From Candidatus Olsenella pullistercoris (lineage in GTDB: Bacteria; Actinomycetota; Coriobacteriia; Coriobacteriales; Atopobiaceae), in the NCBI GenBank assembly GCA_019116525.1, contig DXBM01000045.1, positions 1-50,651 of the forward strand: 50,651 nt of DNA, written 5' to 3'. Under the pieces are notes generated by a model. The model made no database searches, was not told the DNA's origin, and was given only the letters and a program-made list of their open reading frames with translations. Numbering within the stretch: the stretch's first letter is position 1; each line of letters opens with the position of its first letter. Of the stretch, positions 26,448 through 34,166 are shown in pieces. The translations under genes were made by a program, and so were the position numbers.

Positions 26448-26718
26448 GCTTCACCGCCATCGCCCGCTCGAACGCACCCTTCTCACGAGCGCGCTTGTCG
26501 TCATTCGCGTAGGGGGCCAGCAGGCCCTTAGCGCGCTGTGTCGGAGCCGCGCGTTCTTCCGGAACCGGGGTGATGCACGCCGTAGGTCGCCCGTATCGCA
26601 TGATTATGCAGGCCTCGCCGGTTCGCTCGACCGTTGCGACCAGATCGCTCAAGTGCGCCTTGGCATCCGCCAAGCCGTACCTCTCTGCTCGCTCCACATC
26701 TATCGTGACCGAACCCAT
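26431..26718 (-). CDS. Phd/YefM-type antitoxin
   Basis: A 95-residue antitoxin. The N-terminal part ERYGLADAKAHLSDLVATVE, then GEACIIMRYGRPTACITPV, is the Phd/YefM DNA-binding fold; the charged C-terminal part (KRAREKGAFERAMAVKHGK) should wrap the toxin. The start ATG at 26718 is chosen because the Phd domain begins there; a longer frame to 26889 is hydrophobic and unlike the family. A TGACCA/TGGTCA inverted repeat lies about 50 bp upstream and may be the autoregulatory operator. Confidence 0.88.
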   Translation of the reverse strand: MGSVTIDVERAERYGLADAKAHLSDLVATVERTGEACIIMRYGRPTACITPVPEERAAPTQRAKGLLAPYANDDKRAREKGAFERAMAVKHGKTA

Positions 26719-26768
26719 CGCGCCCTCCCCGCAACCAAACCTATCTATCGCGAGTATATCAAAGATGT

Positions 26769-26786
26769 TGACCATCTTGTTGGTCA
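26769..26786. promoter_or_regulatory. Possible toxin-antitoxin operator
   Basis: TGACCA, 6 nt, TGGTCA forms a perfect 6-bp inverted repeat about 50 bp upstream of the antitoxin start. Confidence 0.4.
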
Positions 26787-26951
26787 GCTTATGCAGCAGG
26801 CAACGCGCGCAAAGATTGGGTGGTTTTGGCGCACCAGTAAAGTATCTGGGGAAATGGGCGCAGCAAAGCAGCAGGTAGACAAATGACACTATCTTTGTAG
26901 TACTTTATATGTTGCTAAAAAACTACCCAACCTTTGAAACGGTGGTCTCTC

Positions 26952-27761
26952 ATGATAGATAACCTACCTCAGGCCCTTTCCTGGGCCGCGCTCGGCTGCG
27001 GCTTCACGTGGCTCATGACCACGGCGGGCTCGGCCGTCGTGTTCTTCTTCAGAAGCGAGCGCAAGCTCATGCACCACATCTTCCTCGGCTTCGCCGCGGG
27101 CGTCATGGTCGCGGCGAGCGTGTGGTCGCTGCTCAACCCAGCCATCGAGCAGGCCGAGGGGCAGGGCGTCCCGGGCTGGCTCCCCGCGGCGGGAGGCTTT
27201 CTGCTCGGAGTGGCCTTCCTCATGGCGCTCGACACCTTCCTCCCGCACCTCCACGCGGACTCCGACGAGCCCGAGGGCGTCCCCTCGGGGTGGAAGCGCA
27301 CGACGCTTCTGGTCTCGGCGGTGACGCTGCACAACATCCCCGAGGGCATGTCGGTGGGCCTGCTCTTTGCCATGGCCGCCCAGTCCGCCGGCGCGGCGGG
27401 GGAGGCCTACCTCGGCATGGCCGTCGCACTTGCCATGGGCATTGGCCTTCAGAACTTCCCGGAGGGCGCCGCGATCTCCCTGCCGCTGGCGCGCGAGGGC
27501 ATGAGTCGGCGACGCGCGTTCGTGGTGGGCAGCCTCTCTGGCATCGTGGAGCCAATCTTCGGCGTGGCCGTGGTGCTGGCGAGCGGGTGGATCTCGCCCT
27601 TCATGCCGTGGCTGCTCGCCTTCGCAGCAGGCGCGATGGTCTACGTGGTCGTCGAGGAGCTCATCCCCGAGGCGCACCTTGGCGAGCACTCAAACGTGGG
27701 AACGCTCGGCTTCATCGCCGGCTTCGTGGTGATGATGGTGCTCGACGTGGCGCTCGGCTAG
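26952..27761 (+). CDS. ZIP-family divalent metal transporter
   Basis: A 269-residue membrane protein with about eight helices. The two metal-site helices are intact: LHNIPEGMSVGLLF and GIGLQNFPEGAAISLPL. A short acidic/His loop FLPHLHADSDEPEG sits in the cytoplasmic loop between helices 3 and 4. This is the GufA/ZupT-like branch, importing Zn2+, Fe2+ or Mn2+. The ATG at 26952 has a weak GGTGG site; TTG at 26934 is an alternative with no site. The gene is 1 kb downstream of the Feo cluster. The 3' side has two inverted repeats, at 27764 and 27828, that may control a separate transcript. Confidence 0.9.
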   Translation: MIDNLPQALSWAALGCGFTWLMTTAGSAVVFFFRSERKLMHHIFLGFAAGVMVAASVWSLLNPAIEQAEGQGVPGWLPAAGGFLLGVAFLMALDTFLPHLHADSDEPEGVPSGWKRTTLLVSAVTLHNIPEGMSVGLLFAMAAQSAGAAGEAYLGMAVALAMGIGLQNFPEGAAISLPLAREGMSRRRAFVVGSLSGIVEPIFGVAVVLASGWISPFMPWLLAFAAGAMVYVVVEELIPEAHLGEHSNVGTLGFIAGFVVMMVLDVALG

Positions 27762-27763
27762 CG

Positions 27764-27787
27764 ATAAGTAAACCAAAGCATACTTAT
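27764..27787. promoter_or_regulatory. Inverted repeat after the ZIP gene
   Basis: ATAAGTA, 10 nt, TACTTAT is a perfect 7-bp inverted repeat three bases after the ZIP stop. The spacing suits a dimeric regulator on one face of DNA. The half-sites resemble the AGTAA/TTACT repeat over the feoA -10. Confidence 0.4.
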
Positions 27788-27827
27788 GGAGAAGCTGTGA
27801 TACCCTAGCATGCCGATGGGATTTAGC

Positions 27828-27846
27828 AAAAGTTAGCTTATTCTAA
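27828..27846 (+). promoter_or_regulatory. IdeR/DtxR-like site overlapping a possible -10
   Basis: AAAAGTTAGCTTATTCTAA matches the iron-box consensus at 12 of 19 positions and contains GTTAG, 6 nt, CTAAC as a perfect inverted repeat. A TATTCT -10-like hexamer (27839-27844) lies inside it. Confidence 0.4.
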
Positions 27847-27850
27847 CGAT

Positions 27851-27978
27851 GCGCCAAGAAAAGAGCGACTCGACCGGGCGCAACGCGTTTTACCCAGCCC
27901 GAGCGGCGGACCCTCTCCCCGTCGCGAACGGCACTCCAAGCGCCACCTGCCAACCCCTCACGGCAGGTGGCGCGTTTT
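27851..27978 (+). ncRNA. Putative metal-regulated small RNA, about 130 nt
   Basis: There is no convincing reading frame between the metal-box-like site at 27828 and the strong plus-strand terminator at 27941-27978. A transcript starting just after the site would be about 130 nt and end in the T-run. It also runs antisense over the last few codons of the kinase gene. The role is a guess by analogy with iron-sparing small RNAs. Confidence 0.35.
27941..27978 (+). terminator. Rho-independent terminator, plus strand
   Basis: CGCCACCTGCC pairs with GGCAGGTGGCG across a 10-nt loop, followed by CGTTTTTG. It is oriented for plus-strand transcripts; the convergent kinase gene ends within the loop. Confidence 0.8.
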
Positions 27979-29691
27979 TGTCTCCTCAAGGGTGGGAGTT
28001 GCGGATTCGACGACCGGCGCGGGGAGCTGACGCTTGGCCTCGCGAGCGATGCCGGGCGCACAGGCGCACGCGTAGTCAACGGCGAGCGGGAGCCATGTGG
28101 CGCTGGCGCAGGCGAGCACCGCAGCGAGGGCTCCCGACAGGGAGTCCCCCATCCCCATGTGCGTCCAGAACAGGGCTGCGCTTGCAACTGACCCAGCCGC
28201 GAGCGCAACGCTCCCTCTCACGAGCCCGGCCGCGCCCGAGACGTCGCGCCACCGCGCGACCAGGGCGAGAAGTGAGGGCGCGAGCAGCAGCGCCGCCACG
28301 GGGGAGGTTCTGCCCGGGTCTCCCGCGCCGGCGAGCCAGGAGGTCGTGGCCACGACCGCCCCCATCGAGAGCAGCCCGATCGCGCGCCCGGCCGTGCGCA
28401 GAAGGCGCCAGCGCGAGAGCGGCGGGCTGATTCCCAGCCAGGTGCTTCCTGTCATGCACGGCGTGAGCGACCGCCCGTCCAGCGTGCGCCTGACGTTTCT
28501 CCCGTAGCGATCGGCGAGTCCGTCAAGCTCGTCTCGCATGAGCTCGGGCATTGGACGTCTGCACTGGTCAACGGCGAGGCAGGCCATGAGCGCGTCGGCG
28601 ATTTGCTCGTCAGCGAGCGAAAGCGCCCTCCTGAGCTCAGCGCTGTGCGGTGACAGCTCCCGCTCGAGCGCCAGTGGCGCCACGATGACGGCGGCTTCCC
28701 CCTCGCGGGCGAGCACGGCGGCGAGGTCGCTGGCGGCCGCGTGCGCCGGGACGGGACGGTCGGGGGCGCGCTCCACCTTGTGGCGGTAGGGCGAGGCGAC
28801 CCGCGTTGCGTCGGGGAAGGGAGCCTGCCCGCCGAGAAGCTCGCACAGCACGCTCCCAGCGGCGTACACGTCAATCGCGGACGAATGCCGCTGCCGCTCG
28901 ACCTCGGCCACATCGTCGCTCAGCATCTCCGGCGGCGCGTAGGCGACCGTGGCGTGGCGCAGCGCGCCGTGGGCCACCGTGAAGGACTCGCGCTCCGTGG
29001 CGGCGGGCTCTGCCGAGCCAAAGTCGATGAGGCACAGGTCGAACGAGCCCTCGGCGCGCTGCTGCTCCAGGGAGCGATGGGCGGTCCTCACCATGACGTT
29101 TGCCATCGAGACGTCGCGGTGCACGAGCCCGCCGCCCACGAGCGAGAGGCGCGCGATCAGCTCGAAGAGGTCGCGCCCCATGCGCGCGACGGTGAGCGGC
29201 GAGAGGCGGCCCTCGTCGTCAACCGCGAGCTCGTGCCGCGCCTCGACGAGGGTCAGGCCCTCGACCCACTCCATGACGATGGCGGGAACACCGTCCACGT
29301 GCCCGTATGCGTAGAGGCGCGGGAACCCGCGGAGAAGAGCGAGGCTTCTCTGGCACTCGTACTCGCGGCGGAACGCCAGGCGCAGCGAGGCTTCGTTCTC
29401 CTCAGCGCCCGTGTCCCGCCCGCCGTCGCTCTCGCTCGGGAGGATGAGCAGCTTGACCGCAAACTGCTCGCCCAGCGCGTTGGTCGCATGGAGCACGCGG
29501 CCCAGTCCGCCGCGCCTGCATCGGCTGTCGTCTGCAAAGAGCGTCGAGACGCGGCGCAGGTAGGCGTCCCGCTCCGAGTCCGCGAGGGGGAAGGGCGCCT
29601 CGACGTCCCGCAGCGTGAGCACGCGCCGCGCGCGATCGGTCTCTGGGAGCGTCGGCCCCTTGCTGGTGGTGAGCTCGCTTCGTTCGCTCAT
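27958..29691 (-). CDS. Membrane-anchored Ser/Thr protein kinase
   Basis: A 577-residue kinase. The N-terminal catalytic domain (about 60-345) has a Gly-rich loop (GGLGRVLHATN), the ATP-binding lysine K80 (FAVKLLIL), HRDVSMAN with catalytic D193, DFGSAE with D223, and YAPPEML. After a linker come four hydrophobic helices between about 435 and 560. The start ATG at 29691 overlaps the stop of the upstream gene in an ATGA, so the two are coupled; the longer frame to 29826 is unsupported. With the stalked protein upstream and the divergent FHA gene it forms a small phospho-signalling locus. No PASTA repeats are present, so it is not a PknB/Stk1-type wall sensor. Targets are unknown. Confidence 0.9.
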   Translation of the reverse strand: MSERSELTTSKGPTLPETDRARRVLTLRDVEAPFPLADSERDAYLRRVSTLFADDSRCRRGGLGRVLHATNALGEQFAVKLLILPSESDGGRDTGAEENEASLRLAFRREYECQRSLALLRGFPRLYAYGHVDGVPAIVMEWVEGLTLVEARHELAVDDEGRLSPLTVARMGRDLFELIARLSLVGGGLVHRDVSMANVMVRTAHRSLEQQRAEGSFDLCLIDFGSAEPAATERESFTVAHGALRHATVAYAPPEMLSDDVAEVERQRHSSAIDVYAAGSVLCELLGGQAPFPDATRVASPYRHKVERAPDRPVPAHAAASDLAAVLAREGEAAVIVAPLALERELSPHSAELRRALSLADEQIADALMACLAVDQCRRPMPELMRDELDGLADRYGRNVRRTLDGRSLTPCMTGSTWLGISPPLSRWRLLRTAGRAIGLLSMGAVVATTSWLAGAGDPGRTSPVAALLLAPSLLALVARWRDVSGAAGLVRGSVALAAGSVASAALFWTHMGMGDSLSGALAAVLACASATWLPLAVDYACACAPGIAREAKRQLPAPVVESATPTLEETKTRHLP

Positions 29692-30659
29692 AGCATGAGC
29701 CCGTCGTAGTACGAGTGGAACTCCGCCATGTAGCCGTCGCAGCTGGCGAGCGGCGCGGTGAACTCGCTGACATGGTCGCCCGGGGTCTCGTAGCTCACGT
29801 TGACGTCCCAGGCGTCGACGTAGCATCCCACGTAGCTCGCCAGGCAGCGGTAGGCGCCAATCAGCCGCTCCTGCTCGTCGCAGTACTGGGAGTAGTTGGA
29901 GCGCACGTAGTCGCGCACGGCGATGTACTCGGAGAAGAGCCGCTGGGAGAGCGAGGCGCAGGTTTGCCGGCTCTCGCGGCGGGCCGGGAGGCTCGCGTCC
30001 CGGCAGGTGCTCTCAAAATCAGCCGCGCACGCGTTTGCCTGGCTCATGTAGCCTGTGACCGCTGAGGCCTTCCCGGCGAGAAACGCATGGAACGCGGCCT
30101 CCTCCTCAGGGGTGGGGGAGGAGCTGAAGACGTCGTCGCCAGCGCTGTCTTCGCTGCTGACGTTCCCGCCATTGCCCTGCCCGCTGTTGCCGGCGGGAGG
30201 CGCGCTGTCGTTGCTGGAGGGAGGCTCGCTGCTGCCGTCGGCAGCGGGGGACTCGTCGCTGCCTGCGGTGGGCGCGTCCGGCTCGGCGTCCGAAGCGCTG
30301 TGGTCGGAGGGCTCTCCCTGCGCGTGCGCGCCCTCGGCAGAGGTGCCCTGCGGGTCGCCCTCCTGGGGCTGCTCGCCTCCCTTGTCCCCGGATCCCGAGG
30401 ACCCTTGGTCGGCCGCGCCCGCGCCGGAGCCGGACTGGCCCTGGTTGACGTCCCCATGGCCCTCGGACCCTGGCTCGTCCTGCTCGCCCGCCGGCGCGCT
30501 CTGCTCGGAGGCAGGCAGCAGGCTTGGGATTGATTGGACGTAGACGACGCCGCTGAGGACGAACAGCGAGAACGCAAGCAGGACAAGGGCGCTCGCCCTG
30601 GGAGGAAGGCCGTGACGCCTGCGGGCGCGCGCGGAGCCGTTGGTCGGTTCATCTGGCAT
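29688..30659 (-). CDS. Stalked single-pass membrane protein next to the kinase
   Basis: A 323-residue protein not recognised by family. A short basic head is followed by one membrane helix (about 21-45, ALVLLAFSLFVLSGVVYV). Then comes a low-complexity, acidic Gly/Ser/Pro/Gln stalk to about 185. The C-terminal domain of about 140 residues has several cysteines (NACAADFESTC, QTCASLSQ, YCDEQERL, RCLASYVGCY) that could form disulfides outside the cell. The ATG at 30659 follows GGGAGGG. It is the first gene of the kinase operon and overlaps it by 4 bp. A role as extracellular sensor or scaffold for the kinase is inferred from position only. Confidence 0.75.
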   Translation of the reverse strand: MPDEPTNGSARARRRHGLPPRASALVLLAFSLFVLSGVVYVQSIPSLLPASEQSAPAGEQDEPGSEGHGDVNQGQSGSGAGAADQGSSGSGDKGGEQPQEGDPQGTSAEGAHAQGEPSDHSASDAEPDAPTAGSDESPAADGSSEPPSSNDSAPPAGNSGQGNGGNVSSEDSAGDDVFSSSPTPEEEAAFHAFLAGKASAVTGYMSQANACAADFESTCRDASLPARRESRQTCASLSQRLFSEYIAVRDYVRSNYSQYCDEQERLIGAYRCLASYVGCYVDAWDVNVSYETPGDHVSEFTAPLASCDGYMAEFHSYYDGLML

Positions 30660-30804
30660 GGGCCCTCCCGGTTCGGACGTCCCCCACATGATAGCGCGCG
30701 GTCAGCGGCGTCCGCTGGGCGGCATCCCGAGTGGCGCAGGGGACGTCTGTCGTAAAATGGCTGGGCAACGGAAGCGGGCGCTTTGCGCGGAGAGGTTCCA
30801 GGGA
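30660..30804. promoter_or_regulatory. Divergent promoter region of kinase operon and FHA gene
   Basis: TAAAAT at 30753-30758 is a good -10 for the plus-strand FHA gene. The minus-strand promoter is not clear. Confidence 0.35.
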
Positions 30805-31755
30805 ATGCTGAACGGTCACGACCAGACGCCCTGCGGGGTGCTCTTCTCGCTGCTCAAGACGCACGGGGGCATCTCGCACCGCGAGCTCGCCGACCTCATG
30901 CTCTCCGAGCGGCCCCTGCCCAACGGACGTACCCCACGAGACCTTGCCCGCGATCGGTCCTGGCTGTCCCGCAACGTGGTGCACGCCCCGGTGGGCACGC
31001 TGCAGCAGCGCTACTTCTGTGACTACGGAAGCTCGGCGGCACGCGTGATGAGCCGCCTGCGATCGAGGCGGGGCCGCGCGATGTCCGCGGAAGACATCGT
31101 TGCGGTGCTGATGGGCGAGCCGGGCCGGGCTATGGACGTTGCGCTCGAGCGGTGCCACGAGGACGCGAAGCTCTATCGCAACGCGCTCGGGCGCTTGGCG
31201 GGCGGCGAGGGCCTGACCCCGGGCGAGCGCGCGGAGTCGGCGCTGGTGCTCTTCGTGACGACGGGCTGCACGGCCGACGTGCGCTCCTCGGTTGCCTACG
31301 CGATGGACTACGTGCGCACGACGCTCGGCCGCAGGGCGGGCACACCGACGGTGGGCACGGTCGCGCCGGCCGACGAGAGGGCATGCGCCTCGCGCCCAGG
31401 TCTGAAGACCAGGCTCGGGCTGATTCGCGTGGAGGGTGGCTATGTGGCGGGCGACCCGCACTGGCTCTCCGATTCTCCCGAGGGCGTTACGATTGGCTCA
31501 TTGGCCATGGGCGAGAAGGACATCACGGACGTGGGCCCCGGCGTGTCCGGCCGCCACGCGATCGTCCGACGCGACGAGAGGGGCGTCTGGCTCGTTGAGG
31601 ACCTGGGCTCCAAGAACGGGACGGCGCTGGTGAGCGGCGCCACGCACGAGAGCGCCAGGCTTGAGGCGGGCTCGCCGGCGGCCCTGCGCCCCGGAGACGA
31701 GCTCGTGCTCGCCGGCGCCACGACCTTCGTGGCGATCGAGGGCGTGGCGCAGTAG
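30805..31755 (+). CDS. FHA-domain protein divergent from the kinase
   Basis: A 316-residue cytoplasmic protein. The C-terminal FHA domain (about 225-310) has VTIGSLAMG, VSGRHAIVRR with S248, R250 and H251, and the LEDLGSKNGTALV-like end. FHA domains bind phosphothreonine peptides, so the product is a likely reader of the adjacent kinase. The N-terminal 200 residues are helical and not recognised (LLKTHGGISHRELADLML; LFVTTGCTADVRSSVAYAM). The start is uncertain: ATG 30805 has GGAGAGG 8 nt upstream, whereas ATG 30757 lies in the presumed -10. There is no membrane segment. Confidence 0.85.
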   Translation: MLNGHDQTPCGVLFSLLKTHGGISHRELADLMLSERPLPNGRTPRDLARDRSWLSRNVVHAPVGTLQQRYFCDYGSSAARVMSRLRSRRGRAMSAEDIVAVLMGEPGRAMDVALERCHEDAKLYRNALGRLAGGEGLTPGERAESALVLFVTTGCTADVRSSVAYAMDYVRTTLGRRAGTPTVGTVAPADERACASRPGLKTRLGLIRVEGGYVAGDPHWLSDSPEGVTIGSLAMGEKDITDVGPGVSGRHAIVRRDERGVWLVEDLGSKNGTALVSGATHESARLEAGSPAALRPGDELVLAGATTFVAIEGVAQ

Positions 31756-31824
31756 GTCGCGAACGCCGCTCCTCGGCTGCATATCTGCTGCGTGCTTGGC
31801 TAGGTTACGATGCGGCCTTCCATC

Positions 31825-31861
31825 GGTCTTGCCCCGCGAACGCCGGTCACGGGGCAAGACC
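31825..31861. terminator. Hairpin between convergent genes
   Basis: GGTCTTGCCCCG pairs perfectly with CGGGGCAAGACC across a 13-nt loop. It can serve both the FHA gene and the lipoprotein gene, which converge here. Confidence 0.7.
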
Positions 31862-31873
31862 ATCGGGAGGCGT

Positions 31874-32758
31874 CTAGTTCTCGTAGACGCTGAAGCCAGT
31901 TGCCGGGTCGAGCTCCACTTCTGAGCCGTCCAGCGTGTAGGGGAGTTCGTTCACGGCGCCGGTCGCGTCGTTGGTGCAGACGACGAATCCGTTGGTGACC
32001 ACGTAGGTCCCCGTGGTGTTTTGCCCCATGGTGGAGAGCGAGTAGTTGTTTGGGGCGAAGAACTCAATGCGGTAGGAGATGTTGTTCGTTATGAAGCCCC
32101 AGTAGTAGCCGTTGATGGCGTTCTGCACGGTTGCTGTCGTGGCCTCGTCTGCGGGCTCGCGCAGGCGCTGTGCCTCGGCGTAGCCATCGGGATCAGCCGT
32201 CTGGGCGACCTGTTCGGCGGACTCGCAGCGGGTGATGGCGTCGGTCGAGAGCAGGAGCTCTGCGAAGTCATCGACGTTGTAGTTCTCGAGCTTGATGGTC
32301 CTGCCTGCCTCCAGGTCGGCCGATGGGACTTCGAAGGTCTCTGCAACCTTGAGCTCGTCTCCCATGTAGACGTCCTCGATGAAGTCGCTGTAGTAGTAGC
32401 TGCTCATGTACTTGCAGGCACCCATGTGGCGCTCTGACGTGTAGGAGTTCTTGTCGTTGATGGTGAGCGCTGTGCTGTTGCTGGAGACCTCGAGGTTCTC
32501 CTCGGCGGGGTGCAGCGTGTAGAGGAGGTAGAGCAGCTTGATCGTGTCGTTGTCCTCGCTGACGTATCCATCGTCGACGTAGAGGCCGTCGATGGTCACG
32601 TTCTCGGCCTCGGTGACGGTGGACGGCTCCTCGGGCGCGTCCTGCACGTCAGGCACGGGCGCGTCTCCCTCGCTTGCGCATCCCGTCAGGCCAAGCGCGC
32701 CGACGATTCCAAAAGAGCCCGCAGCCAGAAAGGTCCTTCGCGTCATCTGTTGGTTCAT
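31874..32758 (-). CDS. Hypothetical lipoprotein, 294 aa
   Basis: Not recognised beyond its export signal. MTRRTFLAAGSFGIVGALGLTGC is a Tat-like signal with a lipobox (Cys26), so it should be lipid-anchored outside the membrane. The mature part begins with an acidic linker (EGDAPVPDVQDAPEEPS). The rest holds Tyr/Asn-rich beta-like segments and the phrase YLLYTLHPAEENLEVSSNS. The end (TGTYVVTNGFVVCTNDA) looks like a small beta domain. The ATG at 32758 follows AAGGAG. Third-position GC is lower than in the neighbours, which may reflect recent acquisition or relaxed selection. It is transcribed alone. Confidence 0.8.
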   Translation of the reverse strand: MNQQMTRRTFLAAGSFGIVGALGLTGCASEGDAPVPDVQDAPEEPSTVTEAENVTIDGLYVDDGYVSEDNDTIKLLYLLYTLHPAEENLEVSSNSTALTINDKNSYTSERHMGACKYMSSYYYSDFIEDVYMGDELKVAETFEVPSADLEAGRTIKLENYNVDDFAELLLSTDAITRCESAEQVAQTADPDGYAEAQRLREPADEATTATVQNAINGYYWGFITNNISYRIEFFAPNNYSLSTMGQNTTGTYVVTNGFVVCTNDATGAVNELPYTLDGSEVELDPATGFSVYEN

Positions 32759-32887
32759 GACTGCTCCTTCTCGCGAGAACAACAAGTTATTTTCATTGTG
32801 CGAGCGAGAAGAGCGGATTAGTTGATACAACATTTGGCGCGCTTCTGAGTCGTCTTCCTGTTGGCGACCTGCGGCAGAAACGCGAGA

Positions 32888-32947
32888 GCCCCCGGGCTTC
32901 CGAAGAGAAGTTCCGCTCAGCGCACTTCTCGAAGGAAGCCCGGGGGC
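32888..32947 (+). repeat. Structured hairpin family, copy 3 (TCCGC-KMA-GCGC)
   Basis: Outer arms GCCCCCGGGCTTCC / GGAAGCCCGGGGGC, then GAA/GAA internal loop, inner arms GAGAAGT / ACTTCTC, and apical TCCGCTCAGCGC. The same plan with different stems recurs at 38961 and 39037. It lies 29 bp past the 3' end of gpmA. Confidence 0.75.
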
Positions 32948-32976
32948 CTCAGTCTCGCGTTACGAACGAACGCAAC

Positions 32977-33741
32977 CTACTTCTTGGCCTTGCCCTGGTT
33001 GGCGACGGCGTTGATCTTGGCCTCGATGGTGGCCGGGTCGCCGATGTAGTGCTTGTCGAGGATGTTCCAGTCCTTGTCGAAGGTGTAGGCGCACGGCACG
33101 CCGGTCGGGATGTTGACCTCGAGGATCTCCTCGGGGGTCAGCTTCTCGAACTGCATGACGAGGGCGCGCAGGGAGTTGCCGTGCGCAGCGATGAGCACGC
33201 GCTTGCCGGCCTCCATCTGCGGCTTGATCTCGGACTCGAAGTACGGCCAGGCACGGGCGATGGTGTCCTTGAGGCACTCGGTGTAGGGGAGGTCCTCAGC
33301 GGGCACGTCGCGGAACATCTCGAGGGTGTGCGGGTCGCGCTCGTCGCCGGGCTCGAGGGCGGGCGGCTGGACGTCAAAGGAGCGACGCCAGATCTTGACC
33401 TGCTCCTCGCCGTGCTCGGCGGCGGCGTCGGCCTTGTTCAGGCCCTGGAGGGCGCCGTAGTGGCGCTCGTTGAGCTGCCACGCCTTGTGGACGGGCAGCC
33501 AGTTGCGGTCGAGCTCGTCGAGCACGCAGTTGAGCGTGTGGATGGCGCGCTTGAGCAGCGACGTGTAGCAGACGTCGAAGTCAAAGCCGGCCTCCTTGAG
33601 GGCCTTGCCGCCGGCGTGGGCCTCCTCGCGGCCGGTGTCGGTGAGGTCGACGTCGGTCCAACCAGTGAAGAGGTTGAGCTTGTTCCACTCGGACTCGCCG
33701 TGACGGACGATGACGAGCTGCATGGTCTGATCGTCGTTCAT
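32977..33741 (-). CDS. gpmA: 2,3-bisphosphoglycerate-dependent phosphoglycerate mutase
   Basis: A 254-residue dPGM interconverting 3- and 2-phosphoglycerate in glycolysis. The phosphohistidine motif is VIVRHGESEWNKLNLFTGW; substrate contacts follow in NERHYGALQGLNKAD and the second histidine in AAHGNSLRALV. The C-terminal NIPTGVPCAYTFD segment is typical. Start choice: GTG 33750, ATG 33741 and ATG 33723 are all in frame; AGAAGGG lies close to 33750 and 11 nt from 33741. The ATG at 33741 is taken, with moderate certainty. The gene is alone and followed by structured hairpin copy 3. Confidence 0.95.
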   Translation of the reverse strand: MNDDQTMQLVIVRHGESEWNKLNLFTGWTDVDLTDTGREEAHAGGKALKEAGFDFDVCYTSLLKRAIHTLNCVLDELDRNWLPVHKAWQLNERHYGALQGLNKADAAAEHGEEQVKIWRRSFDVQPPALEPGDERDPHTLEMFRDVPAEDLPYTECLKDTIARAWPYFESEIKPQMEAGKRVLIAAHGNSLRALVMQFEKLTPEEILEVNIPTGVPCAYTFDKDWNILDKHYIGDPATIEAKINAVANQGKAKK

Positions 33742-33816
33742 TGGAGACACGTCCCTTCTCGATGCTGAGTTTGTGCGGCGCCCTGCCGCCCAACATGTAT
33801 AGTATGACGCAACGGG

Positions 33817-33845
33817 TATAGTTGCCTTAGGTTAACACCAAACTT
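33817..33845 (+). promoter_or_regulatory. Promoter with overlapping iron-box half-site
   Basis: TATAGT (33817-33822) is a good -10. Directly after it, TTAGGTTAACACCAAAC (from 33827) begins with a perfect TTAGGTTA half-site of the IdeR/DtxR consensus. A bound repressor would cover the transcription start. Confidence 0.5.
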
Positions 33846-33868
33846 TTCGCGCCTGCCGGAGGTGGGTC

Positions 33869-34066
33869 ATGGGTCCTGCGGATTTTGTCGTCCTCGCAAT
33901 CGTCGCGGTGCTGCTCGCGCTCAGCGTCCGCTCAGCCCTGCGCTCGCGCAAGCGGGGCTGCTCGGGGTGCGGCAGCGCCTCGGGGTGCTCCGCCCACCTG
34001 ACGGGCGGGGCGTGCCCCGCCGCGGGTGACATGCTCCGCCGCGCCGAGGAGCGTCTCGGGCGCTGA
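33869..34066 (+). CDS. FeoB-associated Cys-rich membrane protein (orphan)
   Basis: A 65-residue protein. One membrane helix (about 3-21, ADFVVLAIVAVLLALSV) is followed by RKRGCSGCGSASGCSAHL, then GGACPAAG, the pattern of FeoB-associated Cys-rich proteins. It is 8 kb from feoB and has its own promoter with an iron-box half-site, which supports an iron-linked role. The ATG at 33869 follows GGAGGTGG. It is read toward the glutamine-synthetase-like gene but has no evident role in nitrogen metabolism. Confidence 0.8.
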   Translation: MGPADFVVLAIVAVLLALSVRSALRSRKRGCSGCGSASGCSAHLTGGACPAAGDMLRRAEERLGR

Positions 34067-34166
34067 CGCCCGCGCTCGCCCCTCTTCGGCGGGAAACAGC
34101 GGCGAAACACTCGTGTGAGAAGCTATGCCGGACTGTGAGGCCGCGTCCACCGACCGGAGGGTTTCC

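Noticed and set aside
26719-26889. Longer start for the antitoxin gene
   Set aside because: The extra N-terminal residues are hydrophobic and Cys-rich, unlike Phd/YefM proteins, and cover the likely operator.
27849-28430. A 193-codon plus-strand frame after the metal-box-like site
   Set aside because: It has no ribosome site, runs through the strong terminator at 27941 and then antisense into the kinase gene; the product is Arg-rich low complexity.
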